From contig CAVWDE010000027.1 in the NCBI GenBank assembly GCA_963753685.1, positions 62,001 to 126,000 of the forward strand: a DNA stretch of 64,000 nt. The letters are read 5' to 3'. The notes beneath the pieces are model-generated. The model ran no database searches and had not been told where the DNA came from. It saw nothing but the letters and a program-made list of their open reading frames with translations. Source of the DNA: DATAOG01 sp963753685 (GTDB lineage Bacteria > Pseudomonadota > Alphaproteobacteria > Geminicoccales > Geminicoccaceae). The translations under genes and the position numbers were made by a program. Positions 1 through 9,140 of this stretch are shown in pieces (position 1 is the first letter of the stretch; every line of letters starts with the position of its first letter).

Positions 1-2
1 CC

Positions 3-1571
3 TACGAGACCAAGCTGCTGCGCGCCGACGGCGGCCGTGTCCCGGTCGAGATCCATGTCCGCCGGATGGACTACGCCGGCCGCGACGTGTGCGTGGCGGC
101 GATCCGGGACATCACCGAGCGTAAGGAAGCCGAGGCCCGGATCCACTTCATCTCGAAGCACGACGGCCTGACCGAGCTGCCGAACCGGGCGCTGTTCCGC
201 GACCGCCTCGAACAGGCGCTGGCCGCGGCCAGCAAGCCCGACGGGCGGGAGCGACGCGAGCCGCAGGGCGAGAACGAGGTGGCCGTGCTCTGCCTCGACC
301 TCGACGACTTCAAGGAGGTCAACGAGGCGCGCGGCCATGCCGAGGGCGACGCGCTGCTGAAGCAGGTCGCCGCGCGCCTGGTGCGCGCGGCGCGCGAGAG
401 CGATGTCGTCGCCCGGCTCGGCGGCGACGAGTTCGCGATCGTCCACGCCGGGCTGCACCAGCCGCGTGCCGCGGCCGCCTTCGCCGAGCGCGTCATGGCG
501 GCGCTCGCGCAGCCGTTCGAGGCGGAGGGCGAGCAGCTGGCGATCGGCGCCAGCATCGGCATCGCGCTGTTCCCGGCCGATGGCGCCGATGCCGGCACGC
601 TGCTGCGCAACGCCGATACCGCGCAGCACCGCGCCAAGGCCGACGGCGGCCGTACCTACCGCTTCTTCGAGCCGGCCATGAACGCCCGCCTGCAGGCGCA
701 CCGGGCGCTCGAGTACGAGCTCAAGCAGGCGCTGCCGCAACAACAGCTCGAGCTCCACTACCAGCCCCAGGTCGAGATCCGGGTCAACCGCATCACCGGC
801 TTCGAGGCGCTCCTGCGCTGGCGGCACCCGAAGCACGGCTTGATCATGCCGGCCGACTTCCTGCCGCTCGCCGAGGACAGCGGCCTGATCGTCGCCCTCG
901 GCGAGTGGGTGCTCCGCACCGCCTGCGCGGCGGCGGTCTCCTGGGCCGAGCACATCAAGATCGCGGTCAACCTGTCGCCGGCGCAGTTCGTCCGCTCCGA
1001 CCTCACCGCGCTGGTCAGGGCGGTGCTCGAGGATCAACGCCTGGCCCCGGACCGGCTCGAGCTGGAGATCAACGAGAGCGTGCTGCTCAGGAACGCCGAC
1101 CACACGCTCAAGGAGCTCAGGCGACTGAAGGCGCTGGGCGTGCGGATCGCGATGGCCGACTTCGGCACCGGCTTCTCGAGCTTGAGCTTCCTGCACCGCT
1201 TCCCGTTCGACAAGATCAAGATCCACCAGTCGTTCATCCGAGCGCTCGGCACCGACGCGGATTCGAGCGCGATCGTGCGCGCGGTGATCGGCCTCGGGCG
1301 CAGCCTCGAGATCCCGGTGATCGCGGAGGGCGTCGAGACCGCCATGCAGCTCGACCTCCTGCGGCGCGAGAATTGCGACGAGGTTCAGGGCTACCTGATC
1401 AACCGGCCGATGCCGCTCGAAAGCCTCGAGTATCTGCTCGCCGCGGCCGGCATGCTGGTCTTGCCGACGGTCGCGGCGGCGGCCCCGGCCAAGCGCAAAT
1501 CGGCGGTCGTGTCACGCACTCCGGACATGCCCCCCGTGGGCGTGCGCGAGCCGGCGACGGTCGGCCGCTGA
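3..1571 (+). CDS. GGDEF-EAL (PAS-associated) cyclic-di-GMP protein, 5' partial
   Basis: The reading frame is open from base 3, so the 5' end lies outside the window. The visible protein starts in the tail of a PAS-like sensor domain (ending DITERKEAEARI), followed by a diguanylate cyclase domain with an intact GGDEF motif (bases 420-434) and an I-site RESD five residues upstream of it, then an EAL phosphodiesterase domain. The EAL domain keeps FEALLRW, NLSPAQF, ELEINES, AEGVET and VQGYL, but the metal-binding DDFGTG motif reads ADFGTG (Ala codon at 1155-1157) and KID reads KIH. Cyclase activity is therefore likely; phosphodiesterase activity is doubtful. The tail after the EAL domain is Ala/Pro-rich and unstructured. 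The family assignment is certain; which activity dominates is inference. Confidence 0.93.
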   Translation, partial: YETKLLRADGGRVPVEIHVRRMDYAGRDVCVAAIRDITERKEAEARIHFISKHDGLTELPNRALFRDRLEQALAAASKPDGRERREPQGENEVAVLCLDLDDFKEVNEARGHAEGDALLKQVAARLVRAARESDVVARLGGDEFAIVHAGLHQPRAAAAFAERVMAALAQPFEAEGEQLAIGASIGIALFPADGADAGTLLRNADTAQHRAKADGGRTYRFFEPAMNARLQAHRALEYELKQALPQQQLELHYQPQVEIRVNRITGFEALLRWRHPKHGLIMPADFLPLAEDSGLIVALGEWVLRTACAAAVSWAEHIKIAVNLSPAQFVRSDLTALVRAVLEDQRLAPDRLELEINESVLLRNADHTLKELRRLKALGVRIAMADFGTGFSSLSFLHRFPFDKIKIHQSFIRALGTDADSSAIVRAVIGLGRSLEIPVIAEGVETAMQLDLLRRENCDEVQGYLINRPMPLESLEYLLAAAGMLVLPTVAAAAPAKRKSAVVSRTPDMPPVGVREPATVGR

Positions 1572-1815
1572 GCGGCAGGGTCATCCTCGGACGGGCCGGC
1601 GACGCCCGGCAATCGGGTCTCGACCAGGCAGCCCCCGGAGCGCCAGCCTGCCGGCCACCCATCGTCTTCGGCATGCGGGCGGGTCGTCATTCCGCCCCGG
1701 CAGGTCTGGCCGACCCGGACGGGCTGGCCCTCGGCACCCGCTGCCAATATATCGACCAGAAGGGTCGGGCCGGAGGACGGCCGATCGGCGGCAGCCAGCG
1801 AGGGAGATCGGAGCG

Positions 1816-2793
1816 ATGCAGACGCGGCGGCTCGGTACGCAGCTGGAGGTCGGGGCGGTCGGCCTCGGCTGCATGACCATGACCACCATCTATGGTCCGA
1901 CGGACGATCAGGAATCGCGCCGCACCATCCGGCGCGCGGCCGAGCTCGGGGTGACCCTGATCGACACCTCGGACATCTACGGCAACGGCAGCAACGAGCA
2001 GCTGGTCGGCCACGCGCTCGAGGGCATCCGCGAGCGGGTCGTGCTGGCGACCAAGTTCGGCAACATCCGCCGCAACGGCAAGCCGGACGTCGACGGCCGG
2101 CCAGAGCACGTGCACGCCGCCTGCGACGCCTCGCTCGAGCGCCTGGGCGTCGAGACGATCGATCTCTACTATCAGCACCGGGTCGACCCGCGGGTCCCGA
2201 TCGAGGACACGGTCGGCGCCATGGCGGAGCTGGTGCGGGCGGGCAAGGTGCGCTTCCTTGGCCTGTCCGAGGCGGCGCCCGCGACCCTCCGCCGGGCGGC
2301 CGCGGTCCATCCGATCGCAGCCCTGCAGACCGAGTACTCGCTCTGGACCCGGGACGCGGAGGCGGAGGTCCTGCCGACCTGCCGGGCGCTCGGCATCGCC
2401 TTCGTCGCCTACAGCCCGCTCGGCCGCGGCTTCCTCGCCGGCACGCTCACGAGCCCCAACGATCTCGCGGCCAATGACCGCCGGCGCGAGCACCCGCGCT
2501 TTGCGGCGGCGAACTTCGCCAGGAACGCCGCCCTGCTCGGTTCGCTGCGCGCCGTCGCCGCGGCCCACGGCGCGACCCCTGCGCAGGTGGCAATCGCCTG
2601 GCTGCTCGCCCGCGGCGACGACATCGTGCCGATCCCCGGCACCAAGCGCGTGGCCCGCCTCGAGGAAAACGCGGCCGCGGCCGACCTGACGCTGACCGCC
2701 CAGGACCTCGCGCGCCTCGATGCCGCGTTTCCGCCGGGCATCACCGCAGGCGACCGCTATCCGCCGGACCAGCTGGTGCGCGTCGGCATCTGA
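1816..2793 (+). CDS. Aldo/keto reductase
   Basis: A 325-residue NADPH-type aldo/keto reductase, normal length for the (alpha/beta)8 family. The catalytic tetrad is visible: Asp and Tyr in DTSDIYG, Lys in LATKFGN and His in YYQHRVD. The C-terminal cofactor loop VPIPGTKRVARLEEN is also typical. The ATG at 1816 is preceded by purine-rich AGGGAG (1801-1806) and GGAG (1810-1813). The 244 bp upstream (1572-1815) hold no gene I can support. It lies just upstream of the GntR gene on the same strand, but the promoter-like sequence between them suggests it is not part of that operon. The substrate cannot be told from sequence; many such enzymes reduce aliphatic or aromatic aldehydes. Confidence 0.9.
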   Translation: MQTRRLGTQLEVGAVGLGCMTMTTIYGPTDDQESRRTIRRAAELGVTLIDTSDIYGNGSNEQLVGHALEGIRERVVLATKFGNIRRNGKPDVDGRPEHVHAACDASLERLGVETIDLYYQHRVDPRVPIEDTVGAMAELVRAGKVRFLGLSEAAPATLRRAAAVHPIAALQTEYSLWTRDAEAEVLPTCRALGIAFVAYSPLGRGFLAGTLTSPNDLAANDRRREHPRFAAANFARNAALLGSLRAVAAAHGATPAQVAIAWLLARGDDIVPIPGTKRVARLEENAAAADLTLTAQDLARLDAAFPPGITAGDRYPPDQLVRVGI

Positions 2794-2800
2794 ACACGTC

Positions 2801-2852
2801 TTGACGGCGCGCCGGCATGGTGTCAGGATCGATCGAATTCGGAATTCCGAAT
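2801..2852 (+). promoter_or_regulatory. Candidate promoter and palindromic operator of the GntR gene
   Basis: TTGACG (2801-2806) is followed after exactly 17 bp by CAGGAT (2824-2829), a plausible -35/-10 pair. Directly downstream is a perfect 16-bp palindrome, ATTCGGAATTCCGAAT (2837-2852), which would sit at the predicted start of transcription. This layout fits autoregulation by the adjacent GntR protein. If correct, translation would begin downstream of the ATG at 2817, for example at GTG 2859. One perfect 16-bp palindrome is expected by chance in 64 kb of random DNA, so the argument rests on position rather than on the palindrome alone. Confidence 0.4.
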
Positions 2853-3575
2853 GCGGCGGTGGTGGAAACGTTGACGACCGAAGGGCGACCCTTGGAGCCG
2901 CTGCCGGGCGGCACGGTCCTGATCGATCGGGTCTATGAGCGCCTGGTCGCGGCGATCGCCGACGGCACGCTGGCGCCCGGCCAGCGGCTGCGCCAGGACG
3001 AGGTGGCAGCCCTGCTCGGCGTCTCGCGCCAGCCGGTCAGCCACGCGCTCCAGCTGGTCAAGCGCCAGGGCCTCGCCGTCGAGCACGGCCGCAAGGGTCT
3101 GGCGGTGGCCGCGCTCGAGGCGGCGCAGGTGCGGGATCTCTACCAGGTCCGGGCGGCGCTCGATGCTCTGGCCGCGGGGCTCGCGGCCGGGCGCGGCCGG
3201 GCCGGAGCGCTCGAGCGAGGCGCGCGGTCCGAGGCGGAGCGGGCACTCGAGGCCGGGCTCGGCCTCGCGCTCGAAGCTCCGGCCGGAGCGCTGATCCGCG
3301 CCGACGTCGAGTTCCATACCGCCCTCTACCGGCTCTCGGGCAATGCCGCGATCGAGGCGACCGTGGCGCCGCAATGGCCGCAGTTCATGCGGGCCATGGG
3401 CGCGGTGCTGGAGACGCCGGGACACCGTGCGGTCGTCTGGCGCGAGCACGCGGCGATCCTTGCCGCGGCGCTCGCGGGCGACATCGAGGCGGCGCAGCGG
3501 GCGGCACGCGAGCATGCCGAGCGGGCGGGTGCCCAGGCGGCGACGCGCCTCGAGGCAGCACCCGCGGCCGCCTGA
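2817..3575 (+). CDS. GntR family (FadR/FCD type) transcriptional regulator
   Basis: The N-terminal winged helix-turn-helix (VYERLVAAIADGTLAPGQRL through VSRQPVSHALQLVKRQGL) is classic GntR. The C-terminal domain is of the FCD type, with the metal-binding pattern Asp and His in ADVEFH, His in WREHAAIL and His in AREHAER. It heads a co-oriented block of dioxygenase, oxidoreductase, SnoaL-like and alcohol dehydrogenase genes starting 33 bp downstream, so it probably controls them in response to a carboxylate effector. The ATG at 2817 has no clear Shine-Dalgarno and precedes a palindromic candidate operator; GTG 2859 or 2862 is a reasonable alternative start, leaving about 20 residues before the HTH domain. 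Confidence 0.9.
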   Translation: MVSGSIEFGIPNAAVVETLTTEGRPLEPLPGGTVLIDRVYERLVAAIADGTLAPGQRLRQDEVAALLGVSRQPVSHALQLVKRQGLAVEHGRKGLAVAALEAAQVRDLYQVRAALDALAAGLAAGRGRAGALERGARSEAERALEAGLGLALEAPAGALIRADVEFHTALYRLSGNAAIEATVAPQWPQFMRAMGAVLETPGHRAVVWREHAAILAAALAGDIEAAQRAAREHAERAGAQAATRLEAAPAAA

Positions 3576-3608
3576 TCCGGGACAACAGCGAACGAGATGG
3601 AGACGACG

Positions 3609-4409
3609 ATGCAGTTGACGGACGAGCAACTGAGCGAATTCGACGAGCAGGGCTACATCTTCCTGCCCGAGTGCTTCTCCGAAGAGGAGATCGCCTTCCT
3701 GCGGGCCGAGGCCGAGGCGATCTACCGCACCGACCGCAAGGAGGTCTGGCGCGAGAAGTCGGGCGCCCCCCGGACCGCGTTCGCGGCCCACACCTACAAC
3801 GAGGCGTTCCGCCTCTTGGGCTCCGACCCGCGCCTGATCCTGCCGCTCGAGCAGCTGTTCGGCGAGCCGGTCTACATGCACCAGTTCAAGATCAACGCCA
3901 AAGCACCGTTCGATGGCGAGGTCTGGCAGTGGCACCAGGACTACGGCACCTGGGCGCGCGACGACGGCATGCCCGAGGCGCGCGCGATGAACATCTCGGT
4001 GTTCCTCGACGAGGTCATGCCGATCAACGGGCCTTTGATGTTCATCCCCAAGAGTCACAAGCACGGTGTGTTCGCCGCCGGCCACGACAAGGCGACCACC
4101 TCCTACCCCTTGTGGACCCTCGATCACGAGACCATCACGAAGCTAGCGGCCGAGGGCGGGATCGTGGCGCCGACCGGCCTGCCCGGCTCGGTCCTGATGT
4201 TCCACGGCAACCTCGTGCACGCCTCGCCGCCCAACATCACGCCCTATCCGCGCAAGATCGTCTACCTCACGCTGTGCGCGGTCTCGAACCACATCACCAA
4301 GTTCAACCGCGAGCCCTGGATCGCGCACCGCGACTTCACGCCGATCGAGGCGGTGGCGCCCGACGCGCTGCTGCAGTACGCCCGCGCCCACAAGATCGCG
4401 GCCGAGTAG
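3609..4409 (+). CDS. Phytanoyl-CoA dioxygenase (PhyH) family Fe(II)/2-oxoglutarate oxygenase
   Basis: A 266-residue non-haem Fe(II)/2-oxoglutarate dioxygenase. The iron triad is His109 and Asp111 in WHQDYGTW plus His204 in GNLVHASPP; Arg215 in YPRKIVYL is placed to bind 2-oxoglutarate. The stretch WHQDYGTWARDDGMP resembles the signature of ectoine hydroxylase (EctD), but no ect genes are nearby, so the substrate is open. I chose ATG 3609 over ATG 3597 because GGAG (3599-3602) lies six bases before it and the family normally starts right at the LTDEQ helix. It ends 2 bp before the next gene, indicating translational coupling in the GntR-led operon. Confidence 0.9.
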   Translation: MQLTDEQLSEFDEQGYIFLPECFSEEEIAFLRAEAEAIYRTDRKEVWREKSGAPRTAFAAHTYNEAFRLLGSDPRLILPLEQLFGEPVYMHQFKINAKAPFDGEVWQWHQDYGTWARDDGMPEARAMNISVFLDEVMPINGPLMFIPKSHKHGVFAAGHDKATTSYPLWTLDHETITKLAAEGGIVAPTGLPGSVLMFHGNLVHASPPNITPYPRKIVYLTLCAVSNHITKFNREPWIAHRDFTPIEAVAPDALLQYARAHKIAAE

Positions 4410-4411
4410 CG

Positions 4412-5733
4412 ATGAACCTCACCAGCAAGCTCGCCGCCCGGGCCGAGGCCGGGCGGCCGGTCCGGGTCGGCCTGATCGGCGCCGGCAAGTTCGGCTCGAT
4501 GTTCCTCTCCCAGGTGCCGACCATCAAGGGTCTGGAAGTGGCGGTGATCGCCGACCTCGACCCGGACCGCGCGCGCGAAGCCTGCCGCAGGGTCGGCTGG
4601 GACGCGGCCCGCATCGGGCGCACGCGCTTCGCCCCCCGCGGGGCGGACGCCTGTAGCGATCCCGCGGTCGAGGTCGTGATCGAGGCGACCGGCGCCCCCG
4701 CCGCCGGCATCGCCCATGCGCTCGCGGCCATCGACGCCGGCAAGTCGATCGTCATGGTCAACGTCGAGGCCGATGTCCTGGCCGGGCCGCTGCTCGCCGC
4801 CCGCGCGCGCGACAAGGGCGTCGTCTACTCGATGGCCTACGGCGACCAGCCGTCCCTGGTCGCCGAGATGGTCGACTGGGCGCGGGCCACGGGCTTCACC
4901 GTCATGGCCGCCGGCAAAGGAACAAAATACCTGCCCAAGTTCCATCAGGTGACGCCCGACGACGTCTGGACCCACTATGGCCTGACGCCCGAGCAGGCGG
5001 CAGCCGCGGGCATGAACCCGCAGATGTTCAATTCCTTCCTCGACGGCACCAAGTCCGCGATCGAGATGGCCGCGATCGCGAACGCCTGCGGCCTCGAGGT
5101 GCCGGAGGACGGGCTCGGTTTTCCCCCATGCGGGGTCGACGATCTCGCCCAGATCCTGCGGCCGCGCGCTCTCGGCGGCTGCCTCAGTGGAAAAAACATG
5201 GTCGAGGTCGTGTCCTCGATCGAGCGCGACGGCCGCCCGGTCTTTCGCGACCTGCGCTGGGGTGTCTACGTCGTGCTCGAGGCGCCCAGCGACTACGCCG
5301 CCGCCTGCTTTCGCCAGTACGGCCTCAGGACCGACGACAGCGGCCGCTTTGCCGCCATGTACAAGCCCTACCACCTGATCGGGCTCGAGCTCTCGATCTC
5401 GGTCCTGAACGCGGCCTTACGCGGCGAGCCGACCGGCAGTTCCGCTCGCAATGGCGCGGCGATGCGGTCGCGACCGCCAAGCGCCCGCTCAAGGCGGGTG
5501 AGATGCTGGACGGCGAAGGCGGCTACACCGTCTACGGCAAGCTGGTCCCGGCCGCGCGTTCGCGGGCACTGGACGCGCTGCCGATCGGTCTCGCCCACGT
5601 CCGGCTCAAACGCGACGTTGCCCAGGGCGCGATCCTGTCGGCGGCCGACGTCGAACTCGACGAGAGCTCCCAGGCCGTCCGCATCCGGCGCCAGATGGTC
5701 GCTGAGGCGACCCAGGCGAGCCGCGCCGCATGA
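4412..5733 (+). CDS. SAF-domain NAD(P)-dependent oxidoreductase (homoserine dehydrogenase-like), frameshifted
   Basis: The N-terminal Rossmann fold has GAGKFG at residues 23-28 and reads through a homoserine dehydrogenase-like catalytic region to LRGEPTG (codon ending 5437). The family's C-terminal SAF domain (VATAKRPLKAGEMLDGEGG onward to the stop at 5733) continues in the -1 frame. Restoring one C (GGCAG to GGCCAG near 5437-5438) joins both halves without loss, so either a one-base deletion or a consensus error is present. It follows the PhyH gene by 2 bp. The family (COG4091-like) is widespread in carbohydrate or polyol catabolic clusters; the actual substrate is not known to me. Without correction the protein would lose its SAF domain and read into the following genes. 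Confidence 0.8.
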
Positions 5734-5800
5734 TCCGGGTCGCGTCCCGACGCCTGTTGCCACTTCCGATGCGGCGGCCTTGCCTCTGCGGGAGGGTGTG

Positions 5801-6170
5801 ATGAGCGATATCCGGACTATGCTCGAAGCCTTGTGCGACGCATTCAACGCGCACGATCTCGACGCCATCATGGCCCACTTTGCCGATGACTGCGTGCTCG
5901 AGATGCCGCGCGGTCCGGAGCCCTGGGGAGCGCGCTCGGAGGGCAAGACCGCCGTGCGCCAGGCCCTCGCGGGCCGCTTCCAGGGCCTCCCTGATGTCCA
6001 CTACGGAGATGCCGCCCATTTCGTCGACGGCGACACCGGCATCTCCAAATGGACGCTTACCGGCACCACCCCCGAGGGCCGCCGGCTCAGAGGTGCGGGG
6101 CTGCGATTTCTATACCTTCCGCGACGGGCTCGTGGTGCGCAAGGATTCGTATTGGAAGATCGTCGCGTAG
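5801..6170 (+). CDS. SnoaL-like / NTF2-like small protein, frameshifted
   Basis: A small cone-shaped NTF2-like fold protein of about 122 residues. The first part (IRTMLEALCDAFNAHDLDA, then FADDCVLEMPRG) and the strand FVDGDTGISKWTLTGTT are typical of SnoaL-like polyketide cyclase or isomerase relatives. The end (VRGCDFYTFRDGLVVRKDSY) is in the +1 frame, and removing one A near 6089-6092 (CTCAGAGGTG to CTCGAGGTG) restores it. GGAGGG lies just before the ATG at 5801. It sits 67 bp after the SAF oxidoreductase and 53 bp before the alcohol dehydrogenase, so it is part of the operon. The function in this pathway is unknown. Confidence 0.75.
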
Positions 6171-6223
6171 ATCGTGCGCGCTCGACGCTCCATCTGCACG
6201 CAAGGGGCTTCAGGAGTTCAGGC

Positions 6224-7378
6224 ATGACGGCAATCCGGGTCGCGACCTTCGCCGGACCGGGCGCGCCGCCAGTGATCCGCGAGGTGCCGCGGCCAAAGGT
6301 GCCGGCCAAGGCCGCGCTGATCCGGATCGGCGCCTGCGGTGTCTGCGGCACCGATCTGCACATCCTGAAAGGCCACTGGCCAAAGCCCCTGCCCTGGCCC
6401 TTCACGCTCGGCCACGAGCTCGCAGGCGTGATCGTCGAGATCGGTGCCGAGCTCACGGCCGACTTCATGGGCCTGCCGCTGGCCACGGGCTCCAAGGTGA
6501 TGCTGCCGCCGCTGATGCCCTGCGGCCAGTGCCACTATTGCCTCCACTACCCCCTGAGCGCCAACAAGTGCCTGACGCCAGTCTACTACGGTCGCTACCT
6601 CGGCTTCGAGAAACCACCGCACCTCTGGGGCGGTTTTTCCGAGTATGTCTACGTCGACCTCGAGGAGCTCCCCGGCACCAAGATCTACAAACTGCCCGAC
6701 GACATGCCGCTGCGCCTGGGCGCGCTCTCAGAGCCGCTCACCTCCTGCATCCGCGCCTTCAACCGTGCCGTGCGCGCGGGCGGCTTCCATTGGGGCGACA
6801 CCGTGGTGATCCAGGGCTCGGGCCCGATCGGCATCCTCGCGGTCGCGGCCGCCCAGGAGATGGGCGCCGGCCGGGTGCTCTGCGTCGGCGCCCCCGAGAC
6901 GCCGCGCTTGGCACTCGCCCGCCGCTTCGGCGCCGAGGCGACCGTCGATCTCGAGAACTACCGCACGCCCGAGGAGCGCATCCGGCGGGTGCGCGAGCTG
7001 GTCGGCGGCTTCGGCGCTGACCTCGTGATGGACTGCTCGGGCCACCCCTCGGCCGGGCCCGAGGGCATCGAGATGCTGCGCGACGGCGGCACCTACGTCG
7101 AGATGGGCCAGTTCACCGATGCGGGCGCGATTTCAACAAGTTGGCACAGGATCTGCACCAAAGACCTCAACGTCCTGGGCTCCTGGGCATTCACCGCCAA
7201 CGACCTGCCGCTCGGCGTCGCCATGCTCGATCGCGCCCGCGACCGTTTTCCGTGGTTCGAGATGCAGACGCTCTACCCGTTCGACGCCGACGGCCTCGGC
7301 CGCGCGATCGCCGATGCGATCGCCATGCGCACGGTCAAATCGACGATCATCCCGGCGCCCGATCTGATCGAAGCCTAG
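6224..7378 (+). CDS. Zinc-dependent alcohol dehydrogenase (MDR family)
   Basis: A 384-residue medium-chain dehydrogenase. The catalytic zinc ligands Cys41 (CGVCGTD) and His64 (GHELAG) are present, and the structural zinc lobe has Cys100, Cys103, Cys106 and Cys116. The cofactor-binding motif is GSGPIG. Start ATG 6224 is preceded by CAGGAG (6211-6216) at good spacing. It is the last gene of the GntR-led block, and its TAG stop overlaps the convergent hydantoinase stop by 3 bp at 7376-7377/7378. It probably oxidises an alcohol intermediate produced by the upstream dioxygenase or oxidoreductase; that is inference from context. Confidence 0.92.
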   Translation: MTAIRVATFAGPGAPPVIREVPRPKVPAKAALIRIGACGVCGTDLHILKGHWPKPLPWPFTLGHELAGVIVEIGAELTADFMGLPLATGSKVMLPPLMPCGQCHYCLHYPLSANKCLTPVYYGRYLGFEKPPHLWGGFSEYVYVDLEELPGTKIYKLPDDMPLRLGALSEPLTSCIRAFNRAVRAGGFHWGDTVVIQGSGPIGILAVAAAQEMGAGRVLCVGAPETPRLALARRFGAEATVDLENYRTPEERIRRVRELVGGFGADLVMDCSGHPSAGPEGIEMLRDGGTYVEMGQFTDAGAISTSWHRICTKDLNVLGSWAFTANDLPLGVAMLDRARDRFPWFEMQTLYPFDADGLGRAIADAIAMRTVKSTIIPAPDLIEA

Positions 7379-9109
7379 CCGCCATAGACCCGCTTCGCCC
7401 GCTCGGCGGAGATCCAGCCTTCGGCGACATCGTGGCGGACGCGCTCCGGATCACGCTCCAAGGGCGGACCGTAGCCGCCGCCCCCGCAGCAGATGGCGAC
7501 CAGCGTCTCGCCCGGGGCGAGCGTGACGCCGCCAAAGGCCAGAACCGGCGTCAGCGCGCCGTCGGCGTCGCGCCGATACTGCGCGGCCCGCCCGCCGGAC
7601 AGCCCTCCGCGCACGCCCTGGGGCGCGTTCTCCGTACCGTCGCTTGCGAACCAGGCCGTCATGGTCGTGCCGACCGGGCCGAATTCGGCCAGCGCCGCGG
7701 GCGCACCCCGGAAGCGGCCGGCACCCTCGGTGTCGATCAGCAGGCGGCGCTGGACGACCCGCAGCGGATGGCGCAATTCGTCGGTCTCGACGCTGTCGAG
7801 ATAGCAGAGCCCGAGGTCGCCGATGTGCACGGTCGTGAGCCAGGCATCGGCCCTGGGCGCGCCGGCGCCGCCCGTGTGCATGAGGAACAGGGAGTTGATG
7901 AAGGGCGACCCGCCCCGGCGCGGATCACGTCCGGAAATCACCGCCATCGAGGCCGGCACGATCGTCCCGGTCTCGGCAAGTCCAAAACCGTCGCCGAGCT
8001 CGGCCAGCGCCGTCTGGGTCGCATTGCCAACTTTGGTCGCGAGGTTGGTGGTCGAGAGCGAGCAGGACGCCGGATGGCGCGGCCCGCCGATGCAGCAGTT
8101 TTCCCGGACCAGCACCGTGAATCCGACGATAGCTGCCGGCATTGCGCGGCACGTCCGTGCCCGACCCGGAAAAAATCCCGATCATGGCCGCGGCCTTGGC
8201 GTTGGCCTCGGTCACGTTGAGCCCGGAGGCGAGCGTGTCCGGGTTGTCGCGCAGATCGACCTCGATTTTTCCCACATCAGGTTCGGTGCGCACCGTGACC
8301 TTGACCGTCAGGCCGTCCCGCGGCGTTCCCGGGAAGGGATCGTGGCGGCTGGTGCGGGTGATCTCGCCCGCGGGCAGGCGGCGCAGCGCCGCGACCATGC
8401 GGCCCTCGCTGTAGTCGAACCAGTCCCGGCCGTGCTCGGCGAGGGTGTCCCAGCCCACCTCGCGGCCAAGTTCCAAAAGCTCGCGCTCGCCGATCCGCGC
8501 CGCCCCGACCAGGGCCAGATAGTCGCCATACCATTGCTCGGGCACGCGGATTCGCGCCCGGCACATGCGGATGATGTCCTCGATGTCGCGATAGTTCTTC
8601 TGCACTTTGACCGCGGGGAAGATCAGCGCGCCTTCTTCATAAACGTCGCGAGCGGTCGCGAAGTACGAGGTCGGCTCGGCGTTGCCGATGTCGGCCTGAT
8701 GCGCCTTGGCGAAGGTCGTGAAGCGGTGGACGCCCTGATCGTCGATCACCGGCACCAGGATCGTGTGGTCGGCAGCATGCGAGTTGCCGTGATAGGGCGA
8801 GTTGTGCAGGAAGGCGTCCCCCCGGCAGAGCTGCGGATGGAACGCCTGCATCGTGCGCGCCATGATGTCGGGCCCAACCAAGACGTGCGAGGGCAGGCTT
8901 TCGGCCTCCGCCAGCAGCTCGTGGTTCGCGGTCAGGATGCAGCAGGACAGATCGCGCGCGGTGTTGATCAGGCCCGAGCGCGCGGTCCGGAACAAGGTGT
9001 TCGCCATCTTGCGCGCGATCGTCTCGAGCCGGCTCGAAAGCACCGCAAGCCGCACCCCGTCTATCGTCCGGCGCCTTGTCGCGGTAGAGTTGGCCGCAGA
9101 AGACCGCAT
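7375..9109 (-). CDS. Hydantoinase B / 5-oxoprolinase family protein, frameshifted
   Basis: The N-terminal two thirds (LETIARKMANTLFRTARSGL, LHNSPYHGNSHAADHTILVP) and the C-terminal third (GGPRHPASC, VRGGLSGG, CCGGGGYGPP) are both clear HyuB. They lie in different frames joined near 8115-8116: deleting one C of the plus-strand CC gives a continuous protein through YRRIHVLVRENC. The start is set at ATG 9109, since the family begins shortly before the VRLAVLSSRLE helix; a longer frame would run into the divergent GYD gene. HyuB proteins hydrolyse cyclic amides such as hydantoins or 5-oxoproline, usually with HyuA using ATP. No hyuA gene is adjacent, which is unusual for this family, so it may be supplied elsewhere. 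Confidence 0.8.
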
Positions 9110-9140
9110 CTCGCGGTCCGCCAGCTCAGGGAAGCACGCC

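Noticed and set aside
3609..4409. Ectoine hydroxylase (ectD)
   Set aside because: The signature is similar but not identical, and no ectABC genes or osmolyte context occur nearby.
3374..7378. A single 1,334-codon open frame on the plus strand
   Set aside because: It crosses three recognisable genes and out-of-frame regulator and dioxygenase sequence. Openness results from high GC and two frameshifts, not a real fusion.
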